Program-made: the position numbers and the translations under genes
The notes under the pieces: generated by a model
Told to the model about the DNA's origin: nothing
What the model saw: the letters and a program-made list of their open reading frames with translations, nothing else
Database searches by the model: none
Part shown: positions 49,506-58,067 of the stretch, one piece after another
Position numbering within the stretch: position 1 is the first letter of the stretch
Layout of the letters: each line of letters starts with the position of its first letter
Assembly (NCBI RefSeq): GCF_003114815.1
Contig: NZ_BFAZ01000009.1
Location: forward strand, 248,001 to 312,000
Source of the DNA: Leptospira ellinghausenii
Lineage (GTDB): Bacteria; Spirochaetota; Leptospiria; Leptospirales; Leptospiraceae
DNA: 64,000 nucleotides
Direction: 5' to 3'

Positions 49506-50375
49506 TTAGGAGATGGCTTCCGCTCCCCCTACGATTTCTGAAATTTCCTGCGTAATTTTTGCCTGACGAACTCGGTTGTAACCGCGAGTCAGAAGTTTAA
49601 TCATCTCACCAGCGGCATCTGTAGCTGCTTTCATCGCCACTCTACGTGCAATGTGTTCGGAAGCAACTGACTCCAAAATGATTTTAACAAAAGTTGTTTT
49701 AATCACCATTGGAAGTAAGTTTTCTAAGATGGTTTTTGGATCTGGTTCGTATAACACTTCTGGACCAGAAGAACCCTTGGAACCCGATTCTTCCATTTGA
49801 AGCGGAAGAACAGACGTGATCTCAGGTTTTTGATTGGCTGCTGAATAATAATGAGTGGAAATGATTTCAACAGAATCCACCGATTCGTTGGCAAAACGTT
49901 CCATAAAATAAGAAGCAAGATCGTTTGCTTCTTTACTTCCGGCTTTGTCATCGATGTTGGTGTATGATGTTACCAATTCAACTTTAGCAAATTTAAAGAA
50001 AGAGATCGCTTTTTTCCCTGCAGCATGGACTTCTACTTCCACACCTTTTGACTTCAACTCTTCGATACGGTTTTTCACCATACGAAGAAGGTTGGAGTTA
50101 AAACCACCACATAACCCACGGTTTGCGGCGATTGCAAGGATAGCTACCTTACGGATTTTGTCCGGCTTCCTTAAGTAAGGGCTGTGAATGATCCCTGCAA
50201 GGCTAGACAAAGAAGATACTAACTCACGTGTTAAGTCGGCATATGGTTTTGCCGCATTCACTTTGTTAGTGGCTTTTTTTGCCTTAGCCGTGGAGACCAT
50301 CTCCATGGTTCGAGTGATTTTTCTCGTGTTTTTAACCGAGTTAATCCTCTTTTTTATCTCACGCGGTGTCGCCAA
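49506..50375 (-). CDS. atpG: ATP synthase F1 subunit gamma
   Basis: AtpG is the rotating shaft of F1. The N-terminal coiled coil reads [20 protein letters not shown], with the conserved C-terminal helix [31 protein letters not shown] is the central motif. Length is 289 aa. It lies 11 bp downstream of atpA. Confidence 0.97.
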   Translation of the reverse strand: MATPREIKKRINSVKNTRKITRTMEMVSTAKAKKATNKVNAAKPYADLTRELVSSLSSLAGIIHSPYLRKPDKIRKVAILAIAANRGLCGGFNSNLLRMVKNRIEELKSKGVEVEVHAAGKKAISFFKFAKVELVTSYTNIDDKAGSKEANDLASYFMERFANESVDSVEIISTHYYSAANQKPEITSVLPLQMEESGSKGSSGPEVLYEPDPKTILENLLPMVIKTTFVKIILESVASEHIARRVAMKAATDAAGEMIKLLTRGYNRVRQAKITQEISEIVGGAEAIS

Positions 50376-50386
50376 GATCTTTCCCC

Positions 50387-51901
50387 TTAGTTATTCTTTG
50401 CTAAAAAATGTTCTACAATCGATTTGATTGTTTTTTGCAGAGCTGCTTCTTGTTTCACTTCTTTTGCAGTTCTGATTTCTTCCAAAATTTCTGCGTGTTG
50501 CTCTCTCATTGTTTTCAAGAGGAAGGCTTCGAATTCTCTTACTTTTGCAGTAGGAATTGTATCCATAAAACCTTTTGTCACAGCGAAGATCGAAATCACT
50601 TGTTCTTCAACTGGAGTTGGAGAGTTATTTGGTTGTTTGAGAATTTCAAGAACTCGGTAACCACGATCAAGCTGAGCTTGTGTCACTGGGTCTAGTTCTG
50701 TTCCTAACTGCGCAAACGCTTCTAAGTCACGGAACTGTGCCAAATCTGACTTAAGTGTTCCTGCAACTTTTTTCATCGCTTTGATTTGCGCTGCAGATCC
50801 AACCCGTGATACAGAAATTCCCACATCCACCGCAGGGCGAAGACCCGATGCAAAAAGGTTGGATTGGAGGTAAATCTGACCATCAGTGATGGAAATTACG
50901 TTTGTTGGAATGTAGGCAGAAACTTCCCCTTCTTGTGTCTCAATGATTGGAAGTGCTGTCATAGACCCACCACCGAATTTATCATCTAGTTTCGCTGCTC
51001 TTTCAAGGAGGCGAGAGTGAAGGTAGAATACGTCCCCAGGATATGCTTCACGACCTGGTGGGCGGCGAAGAAGGAGTGACATTTGTCGGTAAGCAACGGC
51101 TTGTTTAGAAAGGTCATCATAAACAACGAGAGTTGCTTTCCCTTCTTCATACATGAAGTATTCAGCCATTGTCGCACCAGAATAAGGTGCAATGTATAAC
51201 ATAGGAGCAGGTTCAGATGCGTTAGCCGATACAATGATCGTATACTCAAGCGCACCTTTTTCGCGTAACATTTCGATGGTGGAAGCAACAGTAGATGCTT
51301 TTTGTCCAATCGCTACATAAACGCAGATCACACCTTTTCCTTTTTGGTTAATGATGGTGTCGATTGCGATGGAAGTTTTTCCTGTTCCGCGGTCACCAAT
51401 GATGAGCTCTCTTTGTCCACGTCCAATTGGGATCATTGCGTCAATCGCTTTGATACCTGTTTGCATTGGTTCATGAACTGATTTTCTCATCGCAATACCA
51501 GGAGCTGGAGACTCAACAGGTCTTGTTTTTTTCGCGTTGAGTGGTCCTTTTCCGTCGATCACTTCCCCTAGAGGGTTAAGCACTCGACCAAGAAGTTCTG
51601 GTCCCACTGGAACTTCGAAGATTTTTCCCACACGTTTAACGGTGAAACCTTCTTCGATTTTAATATAATCACCAAAGATAACAACCCCAACTGAATTTTC
51701 TTCTAAGTTGAAGGCTTGGCCTCGAACTCCGTTTTGGAATTCAACGAGCTCTCCTGACATTACGTTTGTGAGACCGTAAACTCTCGCAATCCCGTCCCCG
51801 ACTTCGAGAACTGTTCCGACTTCTTCAACTTGAAGGTCTTTCTTGAAGTTTTTAATTTCTTGTTTTAGTACCGACGTTACTTCGTCTGTTTTAATTTTCA
51901 T
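50387..51901 (-). CDS. atpA: ATP synthase F1 subunit alpha
   Basis: AtpA is the non-catalytic nucleotide-binding subunit. [13 protein letters not shown] forms the P-loop near residue 170. [20 protein letters not shown] and [20 protein letters not shown] are typical, and [11 protein letters not shown] carries the alpha Arg finger region. Length is 504 aa. It overlaps atpH by four bases. Confidence 0.98.
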   Translation of the reverse strand: MKIKTDEVTSVLKQEIKNFKKDLQVEEVGTVLEVGDGIARVYGLTNVMSGELVEFQNGVRGQAFNLEENSVGVVIFGDYIKIEEGFTVKRVGKIFEVPVGPELLGRVLNPLGEVIDGKGPLNAKKTRPVESPAPGIAMRKSVHEPMQTGIKAIDAMIPIGRGQRELIIGDRGTGKTSIAIDTIINQKGKGVICVYVAIGQKASTVASTIEMLREKGALEYTIIVSANASEPAPMLYIAPYSGATMAEYFMYEEGKATLVVYDDLSKQAVAYRQMSLLLRRPPGREAYPGDVFYLHSRLLERAAKLDDKFGGGSMTALPIIETQEGEVSAYIPTNVISITDGQIYLQSNLFASGLRPAVDVGISVSRVGSAAQIKAMKKVAGTLKSDLAQFRDLEAFAQLGTELDPVTQAQLDRGYRVLEILKQPNNSPTPVEEQVISIFAVTKGFMDTIPTAKVREFEAFLLKTMREQHAEILEEIRTAKEVKQEAALQKTIKSIVEHFLAKNN

Positions 51902-52461
51902 TCAAATGCTCCGACTGGGATTTTCTTTTGGAGGAGAGCCTCTCTAGTTCCTGCAAGTTTTGCGCGGATTGAGGCATCGATTAAAAAGTCGTCTATATAG
52001 ATTTTGAATCCACCGATGAGTGCTGGATCCATATGCTCTGTGACACGAACATCGCGTCCGAACTTGGAAGAGATGGACTTCGTGATTCGATCCACTGCTT
52101 CTTTGCCCAAAGATTCTTTGGAAACGATACGAAGGGAACTACGATTTCTAAGTCGGTCTACACCCGTACGATAATCTTCCAGAATATCCTTTAAGTAAAG
52201 GAAACGATTTTTACGAACCACAAGTGTAATGAAGTTGGCAACAATTTCTGATGCCTTCCCTTGAACTGACTTTGCGGCAGTTTGTTCTTTCTCGGAAGGA
52301 TCAACTAACGGAGAAAGAAAATAATGGCGGATTGTGTCATCGGAAAAGAAAATATCAACTAAACTTGATAATTCCTCTTCCGTTGACTCAAGTGAGTTAG
52401 TTTCTTGAGCTAACTCTAAAAGTGCCGTTGCGTAAACCTTTGAAATTTGGTTCAGACTCAT
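51898..52461 (-). CDS. atpH: ATP synthase F1 subunit delta
   Basis: AtpH links F1 to the peripheral stalk. The opening [16 protein letters not shown] and the C-terminal [20 protein letters not shown] are the delta/OSCP signatures. Length is 187 aa. Both ends overlap the neighbouring genes by four bases, showing translational coupling with atpF and atpA. Confidence 0.95.
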   Translation of the reverse strand: MSLNQISKVYATALLELAQETNSLESTEEELSSLVDIFFSDDTIRHYFLSPLVDPSEKEQTAAKSVQGKASEIVANFITLVVRKNRFLYLKDILEDYRTGVDRLRNRSSLRIVSKESLGKEAVDRITKSISSKFGRDVRVTEHMDPALIGGFKIYIDDFLIDASIRAKLAGTREALLQKKIPVGAFE

Positions 52462-52982
52462 TTTATTTTAAGTTTATCGAGTTTTGCGATCTCTTTTTCG
52501 ACAAAGGAAGCATAGTCTTCCTTCTTCAATTGTTTCTCCAAGATCTCACTCGCGATGAGAACGGACATTTCCACAATTTGGTTTTGTAACTCAGACAAGG
52601 CTCTGCCTTTAGCAAGTTCGATCTCTCGAACAGCATTGTCTTTAATACTTTTTACTTCATTGTGTGCTTCTTCCGTCAATTTTGTGCGGAGAGCAACTGC
52701 ATCTTTCTTAGCTTCATCGACAATTCTGTGTGCTTCTTCGGTTGCTTTGAAGAGTTGGTCTTTGTATTCTTTTAAAGACTTTTCTGCTTCAACACGAAGA
52801 GATTCCGCTTTGTTGATATCACCTTGGATGCCGGAAGCACGTTCTTCGAGAGCATGAAGGATCTTGTCCCATGCAAATTTTTTAAGAACGAAGACAACAA
52901 CTGAGAAAGTGACCAGGGTCCAGATGACCAGACCCGGATTGACTTTCAGCAAATTGAAGCCGGAAGCCGCGAGGAGTACCAA
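52458..52982 (-). CDS. atpF: ATP synthase F0 subunit b
   Basis: AtpF is the peripheral stalk. One N-terminal transmembrane helix (about residues 15-32) is followed by a long charged coiled coil (40-150), e.g. EAHRIVDEAKKDAVALRTKL. A single b-type gene is present, so the stalk is probably a homodimer. Length is 174 aa. Two bases separate it from atpE. Confidence 0.95.
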   Translation of the reverse strand: MVLLAASGFNLLKVNPGLVIWTLVTFSVVVFVLKKFAWDKILHALEERASGIQGDINKAESLRVEAEKSLKEYKDQLFKATEEAHRIVDEAKKDAVALRTKLTEEAHNEVKSIKDNAVREIELAKGRALSELQNQIVEMSVLIASEILEKQLKKEDYASFVEKEIAKLDKLKIK

Positions 52983-52984
52983 GA

Positions 52985-53269
52985 CTATTGTCCTTGTTCT
53001 ACTTTAGTGGCACCAGCACCAATTGTTTTGTCAATTGAGCCATTGAGTTTGAGCGCGATAAGAAGAGCGATTACCACTGCGAAAAGTGCTGCCCCTTCAA
53101 TCATACCTGCTGCTACGTAAAGAACGAGTTGGATCTTTCCCGCTGCTTCTGGTTGGCGGCTAATGCTTTCTGCCACTGATCCACCAATTCTACCAATACC
53201 GATTCCTGCACCAAGTAATGCAAGTCCTGCTGCGAGTCCTACTGCGATGTATCCTAAACCGAATTCCAT
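52985..53269 (-). CDS. atpE: ATP synthase F0 subunit c
   Basis: AtpE forms the rotor ring. Two helices flank the polar loop SISRQPEAAG; GLALLGAGIGIGRIGG is the glycine-rich first helix. The ion-binding carboxylate is Glu58 in AAGMIEGAALF. The residue after it is Gly, without the Ser/Thr of sodium-type rings, so proton coupling is likely. Length (94 aa) includes a polar C-terminal tail longer than in E. coli. Confidence 0.97.
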   Translation of the reverse strand: MEFGLGYIAVGLAAGLALLGAGIGIGRIGGSVAESISRQPEAAGKIQLVLYVAAGMIEGAALFAVVIALLIALKLNGSIDKTIGAGATKVEQGQ

Positions 53270-53317
53270 TGTTTTCGTTTCACTCCTGTGTGTTTTATAA
53301 TATAAATAAAACCAATC

Positions 53318-54376
53318 TTAATGTCTATGCATCACAGTTCCGATAAAAACGGCTGTGAGCAGAGAGAAAATGAACGCTTGTAAAAAGGCTACAAGAAGTT
53401 CTAAAAAGTAGATGAGCACTGAACTGAGAACAGATACAGGTGCAATGAGCCAACTTTCGCTCATAAAGATAAAACCAAGTAACGCAAGGATCATAACGTG
53501 TCCTGCTGTCATGTTGGCAAGTAACCTCATTGTTAACGCAAAAGAGCGAGCAACGTGAGTTACAATGAATTCCAAAGCCCACATTAATGGCCAAAGTAGA
53601 AGTGGAACTCCCTTAGGAACTGCGTGTGCGACGAACGAAATTCCTTGGTAGGAAAATGCAGTTCCGTAGATTGTGAGTAAGGTGATGGATGCAAGAGAAA
53701 GGGTAACACTAATGTCCCCAGTTGGTGTGATGCCAGACCAAATTTCTCCGAATGTATGAAGAGAATGTGGAGTGTGTTCGAAAACACCAAGAGCCACAAG
53801 TCCATCAGAAGCTGCAACTGTTAGCTCTCCGATCGAAGGAATAAGACCAAACAAGTTACAGAAAAGAATAAAGAAAAACAAAGAGAAGATGTAGTGATAA
53901 TAAGAATGTCCATGGTGATCCAGAGAGGAATCCACAACATTTTCTTTCAAGTAACTCACAAACGCTTCTACACCCGAAGTGAATTTATTATGAACCTTCT
54001 TAGGGTTCTTAGAGATCAAATTGGCTGCTGGGATAAAAACAAGGAACATAAAAAAACAAGCAATCCACATCATGGTCACTCGTTTGGTGATGTGAAGGTC
54101 AAGACCACCAAGGTAGTGGTACTTCACACCGTCATGGTTTACGAAGACATCGTGATTTTCAGCATCAAATCCAGGTTGGCCTTCTGTAACAATTGTGCCA
54201 CCAAAGTTCAATGGGAAGATAGGAGCGTCACCTAAATGGTGTGCCATCACTTCGCTGAAATCGAAGCCCTCATCAGAGCTGTGCCCTTCCGAATCGTTTG
54301 CAAAAACATTCGTAAAACTAAGGGAAAAAACTAATAAAAATGATAAAAAAAACCGATATTTAGACTTATTTTCCAC
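53318..54376 (-). CDS. atpB: ATP synthase F0 subunit a
   Basis: AtpB forms the ion half-channels. MRLLANMTAGHV holds the essential Arg, and FLELLVAFLQAFIFSLLTAV is the last helix motif. The N-terminus from the GTG at 54376 is a clear signal peptide (KYRFFLSFLLVFSLSFTNVF, then A-N-D) followed by an Asp/His-rich periplasmic part, as in several other bacteria with long a-subunits. An in-frame start at 54424 lies within atpI and is less likely. It overlaps the atpI stop by 11 bp. Confidence 0.93.
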   Translation of the reverse strand: MENKSKYRFFLSFLLVFSLSFTNVFANDSEGHSSDEGFDFSEVMAHHLGDAPIFPLNFGGTIVTEGQPGFDAENHDVFVNHDGVKYHYLGGLDLHITKRVTMMWIACFFMFLVFIPAANLISKNPKKVHNKFTSGVEAFVSYLKENVVDSSLDHHGHSYYHYIFSLFFFILFCNLFGLIPSIGELTVAASDGLVALGVFEHTPHSLHTFGEIWSGITPTGDISVTLSLASITLLTIYGTAFSYQGISFVAHAVPKGVPLLLWPLMWALEFIVTHVARSFALTMRLLANMTAGHVMILALLGFIFMSESWLIAPVSVLSSVLIYFLELLVAFLQAFIFSLLTAVFIGTVMHRH

Positions 54377-54746
54377 TGAAATAGCTCGCAAATACAAGGA
54401 AAAGAAGGTGGACGAAATAGGCAATTAAAAATCCAGAAGTTGCCTCAAAAGGGTACTCTAAGACCTGGAATGCAGTTAAAATGCCTAAATTCAGAAAAAA
54501 CGAGAGAAATACTGTGAAAAGCGGGAAGCCACTTTCTGACAAAGCAGGGATTTTACGTGGTAAAAATCTTAATTGTAAGATGGCCATTTGCACAGAAAAG
54601 GAAATGGCACCTCCCATATAAAATAAAATTCGATATCCATCTTCCACCAAACGAATTGTTAGCGGGAGACTTAGAATGAATAAAAGAATCAAATACGTAA
54701 AATAATGAAAATGGAACCGTCTGAGATTGATTGAGTTTAGATCCAT
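54366..54746 (-). CDS. atpI: AtpI-like four-helix membrane protein
   Basis: The 126-residue protein has four transmembrane helices (about 14-35, 42-62, 74-96, 100-122) and sits at the usual position of atpI, directly upstream of atpB. Sequence identity to known AtpI is not something I can confirm; the call rests on topology and position. The ATG at 54746 is preferred; the frame stays open to 55016 but that part is a dispersed repeat and not protein-like. It would help c-ring assembly. Confidence 0.65.
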   Translation of the reverse strand: MDLNSINLRRFHFHYFTYLILLFILSLPLTIRLVEDGYRILFYMGGAISFSVQMAILQLRFLPRKIPALSESGFPLFTVFLSFFLNLGILTAFQVLEYPFEATSGFLIAYFVHLLFLVFASYFSGK

Positions 54747-55125
54747 TGTTTCAGATTGTATTGGGATGGTTTTGGGGGCAAGTCGGTTTGGAGGGGCTTG
54801 GAAGGTATAGTTCCCCGCCCGTATTGAACTGGGTGGGGTTATCCACCCGCCACCCAATGGCTTCCATATATCATAAGTTCGCTGGTTTGTAACGCAGGAT
54901 ACGATGATTCCATTTTTTAATTCCAAAAAGTTCGCGTTTCGAACGAGGTAAAAATGAGTTCTGCGATTAGATATGGTTCTATTACGTTTCCAATTTGGAA
55001 TTGGAGAAAATTTCAATTGAAATGTGACTAATTACAAAACTTCAAGTGCGAATGTGGAGAGAATGGATAAGTGACTTCACTGCCTTCGTTTACATCCAAT
55101 TGTAAGTTTAAACTTTCGATTTTTG
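54747..55125. other. 379-base gene-free region upstream of the ATP synthase operon
   Basis: This stretch separates the OhrR-type gene from atpI. It contains copy A of a GC-rich dispersed repeat (54808-54875), a short palindrome TTTCAATTGAAA at 55011-55022 and AT-rich sequence suitable for promoters. I found no convincing gene. The open frame through it on the - strand has no ribosome site and contains the repeat. Confidence 0.6.
54808..54875. repeat. dispersed GC-rich hairpin repeat, copy A
   Basis: CCCCGCCC and GGGTGGGG flank a ten-base loop and can form an 8-bp stem with one G-U pair. A second block, ACCCGCC and CCCAAT, then C-TTCCATATATCATAA, follows. Copy B at 56155-56220 has the same order of blocks. 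Both stand upstream of - strand genes. Confidence 0.6.
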
Positions 55126-55572
55126 TTATTTATAATCTTTTCCAAACTCATCTAGAATCGTTTTTAATTGCATCGCTTGGCTTTCTTCGATTCCAGATAA
55201 ACAAAAGATTTGTTCTGGAATGGATTTTGCCTTTTCGCGGAGAAGTTTTCCGTTTTTTGTAAGCGTCAAAACAACAACCCGTTCATCTTCTAAACTTCTT
55301 GTCCTTTGTATTTGACCACTTTTTTCTAATCTTTTCAGAAGTGGAGTCAATGTTCCTGAATCCAGTTGTAACCTATCCCCAAGTTTAGTGACCGTAATTT
55401 CTTTTTCTTCCCACATAACAAGCATAACTATATATTGTGGATAAGTTAACCCTATGTCCGCTAGAAGCGGACGATAGAGTTTCATCAATCGATGCATAGA
55501 TGAATACATCGAAAAACAAATTTGATTCTTTAATAAAAGAACCTCTTCTTTGTATGCCTTAGCCTTGGACAA
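55126..55572 (-). CDS. ohrR: MarR-family OhrR-type peroxide-sensing repressor
   Basis: The winged-helix regulator matches OhrR closely. LKNQICF contains the reactive Cys, LTYPQYIVMLVMWEEKEITV follows, and LDSGTLTPLLKRLEKSG with D-E-R is the DNA-binding wing region. OhrR senses organic hydroperoxides through that Cys. The start is unclear: TTG at 55572 keeps the Cys and overlaps gpx by 14 bp, while in-frame ATGs at 55650 and 55641 overlap it by more than 80 bp. None has a good ribosome site, so translational coupling to gpx is likely. Confidence 0.82.
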   Translation of the reverse strand: MSKAKAYKEEVLLLKNQICFSMYSSMHRLMKLYRPLLADIGLTYPQYIVMLVMWEEKEITVTKLGDRLQLDSGTLTPLLKRLEKSGQIQRTRSLEDERVVVLTLTKNGKLLREKAKSIPEQIFCLSGIEESQAMQLKTILDEFGKDYK

Positions 55573-56044
55573 GTTTTTCAATATCCTTTTCAATTGCTTC
55601 TGGTTTCGTGATTGGAGCGTATCGCTTAACAACGTTTCCATTTTTATCAACTAAAAATTTCGTGAAGTTCCATTTAATATCTAATGATCCAAAGATACCA
55701 GGCGCATTCTTCTTTAAATGGGAATAAAGAGGATCGGTATTCGGTCCATTCACTTCAAGTTTGGAAAAGATTGGAAATGTAGTTGAGAATGTTTTCTCAC
55801 AAAAAAGTTTGATCTCTGCATCAGAACCTGGCTCTTGTTCTCCAAATTGGTTACATGGGAATGCCAAAATCTCCAACCCTTTGCCTTTCCAACGATCATA
55901 CGTTTCTTGTAAGCCTTTGTATTGAGGAGTAAAACCACACTGGCTTGCTGTATTCACAATTAACAATACTTTATCTTTAAATTGTTCCATCGGGATCTCT
56001 TCGGATCCTCGTTTCACCTTAATTTTGTAAAATTCTTCTGCCAT
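55559..56044 (-). CDS. glutathione peroxidase family thiol peroxidase
   Basis: The enzyme reduces hydroperoxides. The catalytic triad is visible: Cys in VNTASQCGFTPQY, Gln in FPCNQFGEQEPG and Trp-Asn in KWNFTKFLV. Cys replaces selenocysteine, so thioredoxin is the likely reductant. ATG at 56044 (161 aa) has GAGGG six bases upstream. It precedes the OhrR-type gene in an operon, and a palindrome lies just upstream. Confidence 0.93.
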   Translation of the reverse strand: MAEEFYKIKVKRGSEEIPMEQFKDKVLLIVNTASQCGFTPQYKGLQETYDRWKGKGLEILAFPCNQFGEQEPGSDAEIKLFCEKTFSTTFPIFSKLEVNGPNTDPLYSHLKKNAPGIFGSLDIKWNFTKFLVDKNGNVVKRYAPITKPEAIEKDIEKLVQG

Positions 56045-56063
56045 TTTTTGCCCTCGCTCAAAT

Positions 56064-56085
56064 ATTAGATTGTGCACAATTTAAT
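56064..56085. promoter_or_regulatory. palindromic operator upstream of gpx, OhrR-like
   Basis: A perfect 12-bp palindrome ATTGTGCACAAT (56069-56080) is extended by ATTA and TAAT arms, giving 22 bp with one mismatched pair. It begins 19 bases upstream of the gpx ATG and touches a TAATAT -10-like element (56062-56067). Its AATTAAATTGT half resembles the OhrR operator I recall from Bacillus. Confidence 0.65.
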
Positions 56086-56154
56086 TTTGTTCACTCTTTT
56101 TATGGAAACTTTTCAATAAATTTATGGATTTTTTATACCAATACCGCGCGAATT

Positions 56155-56220
56155 TAGTATCCCCGCCCTTATTTGGGTGGGGAACTAGACCCGCCTCCCA
56201 ATACCATCCACTTATCACAA
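56155..56220. repeat. dispersed GC-rich hairpin repeat, copy B
   Basis: CCCCGCCC, a six-base loop and GGGTGGGG form a stem like that of copy A. The following blocks ACCCGCC, CCCAAT, TCCA and TATCACAA occur in the same order, roughly three bases in four identical over about 65 positions. Confidence 0.6.
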
Positions 56221-56373
56221 ACCAAACCAAGCGGCAAACCTGTTCGCAACTTGTTCGATTTTTCTTAAAAAAAGTTCATCTTAATGCGATTTTTACTCGC
56301 TTTCATACTCTAGCCATTCCAAATAATACGAATTTTATTTCGGAAATTGAATCTAGTAACTTTGGAGTTATTT

Positions 56374-57663
56374 ATGAATTTACAACTGGTCTTAAGGCCT
56401 GTATTCCTTTGTTTTCTCTTTTTTCTGCCCTCTCTCCTTATGGCAGATGCAGAAATAACAACACCAAACCCAATCGATAAAGCTGATACCACTTGGATGT
56501 TGATTTCTTCTGCATTGGTTTTTTTTATGATCCCTGGACTTTCTTTATTCTATGGAGGAATTGTCAGATCCAAAAACGTTTTATCCACAATGATGCATAG
56601 TTTTGTTGCGATGATTGTAATGACATTACAGTGGACAATTTTTGGTTATAGTTTTGCATTTTCAGGTGAGAATCCATTTGTTGGAAATTTTGATTTAGCT
56701 TTTTTGGATGGAATTAACATTGATTCCACGAAAGGTACAATCCCTACTTACGTACATTTTTTGTTCCAAGGTATGTTTGCTTTGATTACACCAGCCTTAA
56801 TTTCTGGTGCGATCGCAGAAAGAATTAAACTCTCAGCATATATTCTATTTATACTCGTTTGGTCAACGTTAGTTTATGATCCAGTCGCACATTGGGTATG
56901 GGCAGATTCAGGTTGGTTATTTAAAATGAATGCCTTAGATTTTGCAGGTGGGACTGTTGTACATTTAATTTCGGGTATTGCTGGTTTATCAGCTGCAATT
57001 GTGATAGGAAAACGAAAAGGTGATGCAGGTCTCCTCACCCATCCCAATAACATGACGTACACATTGCTTGGCTCCGGATTGTTATGGTTTGGTTGGTTTG
57101 GTTTTAATGCTGGATCTGGCCTTGCTGTGAATGGACTTGCTGCACGTGCTTTTTTAGTCACTTTAATTGCTCCTGCAGCGGCCGGTGCAAGTTGGTTACT
57201 CATTGAATGGTATCATACAAAAAAAGCGACAGCACTTGGTGCAGCGTCTGGAATTGTTGCAGGTCTAGTTGTCATCACACCGGCTTCTGGTTTTGTAGGA
57301 GTCAAAGGAGCCCTTATTATGGGTTTACTCGTTTCACCTATTTGCTATTTAGCGATTCTATTAAAAGGTAAACTAAAGTATGATGATACATTAGATGCAT
57401 TTGGTATCCACGGTGCAGGTGGAGCATTTGGTGCCATATTAACTGGTATATTCGCATTGGAATTAGCAGAAGGAATGACATTCGAAAGCCAAATGATGGC
57501 TCAGATTATCAGCGTGATTGCCACTGGTTTTTATTCTTTTGTCGTCTCATATCTCATAGCATTTGTAATTGAGAAAACAGTTGGCTTTAGAATCGAAGAA
57601 GATAAAGAAATCACTGGTCTCGACCAAGAGATTCATGGTGAAAAAGGATATGATATAAGGTAA
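56374..57663 (+). CDS. amtB: ammonium transporter
   Basis: AmtB conducts ammonium or ammonia across the inner membrane. A signal peptide (about 1-23) precedes eleven helices. DTTWMLISSALVFFMIPGLS is the family opening, and the pore-lining pair is seen in DFAGGTVVHLISG and DAFGIHGAGGAFG. ATG at 56374 has GGAG six bases upstream. It is followed after five bases by glnK, its regulator. Confidence 0.96.
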   Translation: MNLQLVLRPVFLCFLFFLPSLLMADAEITTPNPIDKADTTWMLISSALVFFMIPGLSLFYGGIVRSKNVLSTMMHSFVAMIVMTLQWTIFGYSFAFSGENPFVGNFDLAFLDGINIDSTKGTIPTYVHFLFQGMFALITPALISGAIAERIKLSAYILFILVWSTLVYDPVAHWVWADSGWLFKMNALDFAGGTVVHLISGIAGLSAAIVIGKRKGDAGLLTHPNNMTYTLLGSGLLWFGWFGFNAGSGLAVNGLAARAFLVTLIAPAAAGASWLLIEWYHTKKATALGAASGIVAGLVVITPASGFVGVKGALIMGLLVSPICYLAILLKGKLKYDDTLDAFGIHGAGGAFGAILTGIFALELAEGMTFESQMMAQIISVIATGFYSFVVSYLIAFVIEKTVGFRIEEDKEITGLDQEIHGEKGYDIR

Positions 57664-57668
57664 TCAAT

Positions 57669-58016
57669 ATGAAATTAGTAATAGCAATTATACAACCACA
57701 CAAATTAGAAGAAGTTAAAAACGAACTAACTAAAAATGAAATTTATCGTTTAACAGTGAGTGATGTGCAAGGTTATGGCCAACAAAAAGGGAAAACAGAA
57801 GTATTTCGTGGACACGAATACCAAGTGAACCTACTCAGAAAAGTTCGTTTGGAAATTGCAGTGAATGATGAATTTGTAAAACCAACAGTCGATGCGATAT
57901 TAAAAGCAGCAAAAACTGGACCGGAAGGTAAAATTGGAGATGGTAAAATTTTTGTGATGCCATTAGAAGAAGTGATCCGCATCCGCAGTGGCGAACGAGG
58001 GAATAAAGCCATCTAA
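57669..58016 (+). CDS. glnK: nitrogen regulatory protein P-II
   Basis: This PII protein senses 2-oxoglutarate, ATP and ADP and plugs AmtB under nitrogen sufficiency. The T-loop GQQKGKTEVFRGHEYQV includes Tyr51, the usual uridylylation site. GKIGDGKIFVMPLEEVIRIR is the C-terminal signature. Length is 115 aa. Its position beside amtB is the classic pairing, which favours the GlnK designation. A strong hairpin follows its stop. Confidence 0.95.
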   Translation: MKLVIAIIQPHKLEEVKNELTKNEIYRLTVSDVQGYGQQKGKTEVFRGHEYQVNLLRKVRLEIAVNDEFVKPTVDAILKAAKTGPEGKIGDGKIFVMPLEEVIRIRSGERGNKAI

Positions 58017-58026
58017 TTTCAACTGA

Positions 58027-58062
58027 AACTCCCATAGAAAAGAATCCAATTCTATGGGAGTT
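58027..58062. terminator. hairpin between convergent glnK and acetolactate synthase genes
   Basis: AACTCCCATAGAA and TTCTATGGGAGTT are exact complements (13 bp) with a ten-base loop. It lies between two convergent stops and probably serves both, although no long U-tract follows on either side. Confidence 0.75.
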
Positions 58063-58067
58063 CTGGT

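Larger units (their letters stand above)
56045..56373. other. 329-base gene-free region between gpx and amtB
   Basis: This divergent region carries the gpx palindrome, copy B of the dispersed repeat (56155-56220) and an AT-rich leader of amtB. I looked for sigma-54 elements in front of amtB and found none. No credible gene is present. Confidence 0.6.

Noticed and set aside
54747..55016. N-terminal extension of the AtpI-like protein
   Set aside because: The extension runs through the dispersed repeat, has no ribosome site and has no protein-like pattern; the ATG at 54746 fits topology.
54808..56220. Integron attC sites
   Set aside because: The hairpin repeats lack paired GTTRRRY/RYYYAAC core sites, and no integrase gene is in the window.
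56221..56373. Sigma-54 promoter for amtB-glnK
   Set aside because: No TGGCAC-N5-TTGC match is present in the upstream region.
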